A DNA stretch of 7,596 bases from an uncultured Achromobacter sp. (GTDB taxonomy: Bacteria; Pseudomonadota; Gammaproteobacteria; Burkholderiales; Burkholderiaceae_B): contig CAJYKY010000373.1 of the NCBI GenBank assembly GCA_913775005.1, forward strand, positions 1 to 7,596, in the 5' to 3' direction. Positions 5,828 through 7,596 of the stretch are shown piece after piece (the stretch's first letter is position 1; each line of letters begins with the position of its first letter). A program made the translations under genes and the position numbers. Below the pieces are notes generated by a model. It ran no database searches, had not been told where the DNA came from, and worked only from the letters and a program-made list of their open reading frames with translations.

Positions 5828-7009
5828 ATGTCAGATCCCATCGTTATCGTTTCCGTCGCCCGCACGCCCATGGGCGGCATGCTGGGCAGCCTGTCCGGCC
5901 TGGCCGCGCATGAACTGGGCGCGGTGGCCATCAAGGCCGCCATCGAACGCGCCGGCATCAAGCCGGAACAGGTTGATGAAGTCATCATGGGCAACGTGCT
6001 GCAAGCCGGCCAAGGCCAGGCGCCTGCCCGCCAGGCCGCACTGGGCGCGGGCCTGCCGCTGGGCGTGGCATGCACCACGATCCACAAGGTGTGCGGTTCG
6101 GGCCTGAAGGCCGCCATGTTCGGCCATGACCTGCTCGCCGCAGGCAGCGCCGAAGTCGTGGTGGCGGGCGGCCAGGAAAGCATGAGCAACGCGCCGTACC
6201 TGCTGCTCAAGGCGCGCCAGGGCTACCGCTTCGGCCACAACACCGTGTATGACCACATGGCGCTGGACGGCCTGGAAGATGCCTACGACAAGGGCAAGGC
6301 CATGGGCGTGTTCGCTGAAGACTGCGCCGCCAAGTACGAATTCACGCGCGAACAGCAGGACGCGTTCTCGCTGGAATCCTTGCGCCGCGCCCGCGCCGCC
6401 ACGGAAGACGGCAGCTTCAAGTGGGAAATCGCCCCCGTTACTGTGGCCGGCCGCAAGGGCGACACGGTGATCGACACCGACGAAGCGCCCACCAAGGCCA
6501 TGCCGGAAAAGATCCCGTCGCTCAAGCCCGCGTTCAAGAAAGACGGCACCATTACCGCTGCAAACTCGTCGTCGATCTCCGACGGCGCAGCCGCCATGGT
6601 GTTGATGCGCGCGTCCACCGCCGAGAAGCTGGGCGTCAAGCCGCTGGCCCGCATCGTGGCGCACAGCCAGCACTCGCAAGAGCCGGGCTGGTTCACCACG
6701 GCCCCGGTCGGCGCGTTGAAGAACCTGTTCGCCAAGACCGGCTGGAAGGCCGAGGACGTGGACCTGTACGAAATCAACGAAGCGTTCGCGGTGGTCACCA
6801 TGGCCGCCATGAACGACTTCAAGCTGCCGCACGACAAGGTCAACGTCAATGGCGGCGCCACGGCGCTGGGCCACCCGATTGGCGCATCGGGCGCGCGCCT
6901 GATGGCAACGCTGGTCGGCGCGCTGCGCAAGACCGGCGGCAAGCGCGGCGTTGCCACGCTGTGCATCGGCGGCGGTGAAGCCGTGGCGATGGCCATCGAA
7001 ATGGTCTAA
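5828..7009 (+). CDS. Acetyl-CoA C-acetyltransferase (thiolase II type)
   Basis: This is a 393-residue thiolase of the AtoB/PhaA class, which interconverts two acetyl-CoA and acetoacetyl-CoA in the cytosol. The nucleophile lies in HKVCGSGLKA (Cys89). NEAFAVV (N317 onward) and NGGATALGHPIGASGARL (His349) form the active site, and CIGGGEAVAM carries the proton-transfer Cys379. These positions are almost identical to those of classical 392-residue PhaA enzymes, and QESMSNAPYLL is also typical. In this operon the likely job is breakdown of acetoacetyl-CoA from the end of leucine degradation. A role in polyhydroxybutyrate or ketone metabolism is equally allowed by sequence, so I give no symbol (atoB or phaA would be the usual choices). 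The start is fixed by AGGAG six bases upstream, and the gene follows aceK by 2 bp. It is separated from the next operon gene by 221 bp of structured DNA. Confidence 0.95.
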   Translation: MSDPIVIVSVARTPMGGMLGSLSGLAAHELGAVAIKAAIERAGIKPEQVDEVIMGNVLQAGQGQAPARQAALGAGLPLGVACTTIHKVCGSGLKAAMFGHDLLAAGSAEVVVAGGQESMSNAPYLLLKARQGYRFGHNTVYDHMALDGLEDAYDKGKAMGVFAEDCAAKYEFTREQQDAFSLESLRRARAATEDGSFKWEIAPVTVAGRKGDTVIDTDEAPTKAMPEKIPSLKPAFKKDGTITAANSSSISDGAAAMVLMRASTAEKLGVKPLARIVAHSQHSQEPGWFTTAPVGALKNLFAKTGWKAEDVDLYEINEAFAVVTMAAMNDFKLPHDKVNVNGGATALGHPIGASGARLMATLVGALRKTGGKRGVATLCIGGGEAVAMAIEMV

Positions 7010-7019
7010 GCCTGCATCG

Positions 7020-7050
7020 GGGAGGCGGATCGGGATCCCGCCCGTCTCCC
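7020..7050 (+). other. Strong hairpin just after the thiolase gene
   Basis: GGGAGGCGG (7020-7028) pairs with CCGTCTCCC (7042-7050): nine pairs including one G-T wobble. Its loop contains a second palindrome, CGGGATCCCG (7031-7040). It begins 10 bp after the thiolase stop. No T-run follows directly (TGCTTGGCTTTTCG), so it is more likely a transcript-stabilising or attenuating structure than a full intrinsic terminator. Confidence 0.45.
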
Positions 7051-7053
7051 TGC

Positions 7054-7141
7054 TTGGCTTTTCGCTGCGCCTTTCCTTTGTTGCCTCCGGACGCGGCACT
7101 TCGCCGCGGGCCACTTGCGGAAAGGCGCAACGAAAACCCAA
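7054..7141. repeat. 88-bp imperfect palindrome (REP/MITE-like intergenic element)
   Basis: The arm at 7054-7076 (TTGGCTTTTCGCTGCGCC then TTTCC) is the reverse complement of 7119-7141 at 21 of 23 positions; mismatches are 7058/7137 and 7065/7130. The interior holds a second perfect stem, CGCGGC (7092-7097) with GCCGCG (7103-7108) around a 5-nt loop. Because of the symmetry both strands encode near-identical strings (GFSLRLS ... GKAQRK). No clear target-site duplication flanks the element. It resembles a dispersed palindromic element or a large RNA hairpin. Whether it is repeated in the genome cannot be judged from one window. Confidence 0.65.
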
Positions 7142-7153
7142 TCGACAAGAACG

Positions 7154-7193
7154 CCCGGCCCACCGGGTAGCGAGACAAACCGCTCGACGAGCG
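7154..7193 (+). other. Two further short hairpins before liuB
   Basis: CCCGG (7154-7158) pairs with CCGGG (7163-7167) across a 4-nt loop. CGCTC (7181-7185) pairs with GAGCG (7189-7193) across a 3-nt loop. Both are perfect but short, so each alone could be chance in GC-rich DNA. They continue the series of stems that begins at 7020. The remaining bases to 7230 are plain sequence with a weak GGTGGA ahead of the liuB start. Confidence 0.35.
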
Positions 7194-7230
7194 CCTTCAA
7201 ATTCCAATCAAGCAGGACGGGTGGAACCCC

Positions 7231-7596
7231 ATGCCCATCATCGAATCCCGCATCAATCCGCGGTCGCAGGACTACACCGACAATGCGCGCGCCATGCAGG
7301 CGCAGCTGGATGATCTGAATCAGAAACTGGCGCAAACCGCGCTGGGCGGCAGCGAATCGGCGCGCGCCAAGCACGTCGCGCGCGGCAAGCTGTTGCCGCG
7401 CGACCGCGTGGAAAACCTGATCGATCCGGGCACCCCGTTCCTGGAACTGTCGCCCATGGCGGCGCACGGCATGTACGATGGCGACGCGCCGGGCGCGGGC
7501 GTCATCACCGGCATCGGCCGCGTGTCGGGCACGGAATGCGTCATCGTCTGCAACGACGCCACCGTCAAGGGCGGCACGTACTACCCGATGACGGTC
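7231..7596 (+). CDS. liuB: Methylcrotonoyl-CoA carboxylase, carboxyltransferase (beta) subunit, N-terminus (3' partial)
   Basis: The first 122 residues run open to the window edge; the family is usually about 535 residues. The sequence opens MPIIESRINPRSQDY and continues with ARGKLLPRDRVENLIDPG, FLELSPMAAHGMYD, GAGVITGIGRVSGTECVIV and CNDATVKGGTYYPMTV. This is the N-terminal carboxyltransferase pattern of acyl-CoA carboxylases. The YPMTV segment after KGGTYY and the isovaleryl-CoA dehydrogenase upstream point to methylcrotonoyl-CoA carboxylase rather than the propionyl-CoA enzyme. The subunit transfers the carboxyl group from biotin, carried on the alpha subunit, to 3-methylcrotonyl-CoA in leucine degradation. 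The start ATG has only a weak GGTGGA (7220-7225) upstream, five bases away. The 221-bp structured gap before it is unusual for an otherwise tight operon. Also called mccB. Confidence 0.92.
   Translation, partial: MPIIESRINPRSQDYTDNARAMQAQLDDLNQKLAQTALGGSESARAKHVARGKLLPRDRVENLIDPGTPFLELSPMAAHGMYDGDAPGAGVITGIGRVSGTECVIVCNDATVKGGTYYPMTV

Noticed and set aside
7020..7076. Rho-independent terminator ending the operon after the thiolase
   Set aside because: The hairpin at 7020-7050 is strong, but no T-tract follows it; the nearest T run (TTTT at 7059-7062) is separated and belongs to the arm of the next palindrome.
5831..7207. 458-residue minus-strand open frame opposite the thiolase gene
   Set aside because: It mirrors the thiolase codons almost exactly. 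The translation is low-complexity (Ala/Arg/His/Gly), with no recognisable domain. The plus-strand thiolase has full-length family motifs. Long antisense frames are expected at this GC content.
7006..7467. Minus-strand frame across the thiolase-liuB gap and start of liuB
   Set aside because: It overlaps the conserved LiuB N-terminus and a palindromic non-coding block. The repeated strings on both strands come from the inverted repeat, not from a protein.

Overview
The window looks like chromosomal DNA from a GC-rich betaproteobacterium, most likely Alcaligenaceae (Achromobacter/Bordetella group). That placement is an inference. It rests on strong G/C bias at third codon positions, an orphan Bug/TctC-type periplasmic binding protein (a family hugely expanded in that group), and a leucine/isovalerate degradation cluster. 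No mobile element, CRISPR array, rRNA or tRNA is visible.

Layout. (1) Bases 1-231 hold the C-terminal end of a small plus-strand zinc-ribbon-like protein, cut by the window edge. (2) It converges on a minus-strand pair: an M20D amidohydrolase (1309-2487, GTG start) followed by a secreted Bug/TctC-family binding protein (262-1233). The convergent junction carries a degenerate 15-bp tandem repeat that contains both stop codons. (3) Bases 2488-2734 form a divergent intergenic region. It contains a perfect 20-bp palindrome with three ACGT steps and a GC-poor surround, the best operator candidate in the window. (4) A plus-strand operon runs to the right edge: isovaleryl-CoA dehydrogenase (ivd/liuA), isocitrate dehydrogenase kinase/phosphatase (aceK), a biosynthetic-type acetyl-CoA acetyltransferase, and the N-terminus of the methylcrotonoyl-CoA carboxylase beta subunit (liuB). 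A 221-bp gap before liuB is packed with inverted repeats.

How it fits together. Ivd oxidises isovaleryl-CoA from leucine. LiuB belongs to the biotin enzyme that carboxylates the resulting 3-methylcrotonyl-CoA. The pathway ends in acetyl-CoA plus acetoacetate, which the thiolase can convert (as acetoacetyl-CoA) to acetyl-CoA. AceK decides whether isocitrate goes to the TCA cycle or to the glyoxylate shunt. Its place between ivd and the thiolase therefore links a pathway yielding only C2 units to the switch that lets cells grow on C2 units.

Most of the window is well-understood core metabolism. The parts worth a second look are non-coding: the palindrome at 2593-2612, the multi-hairpin block at 7020-7193, and the tandem repeat at 220-276. 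I see no convincing evidence of a wholly new system.
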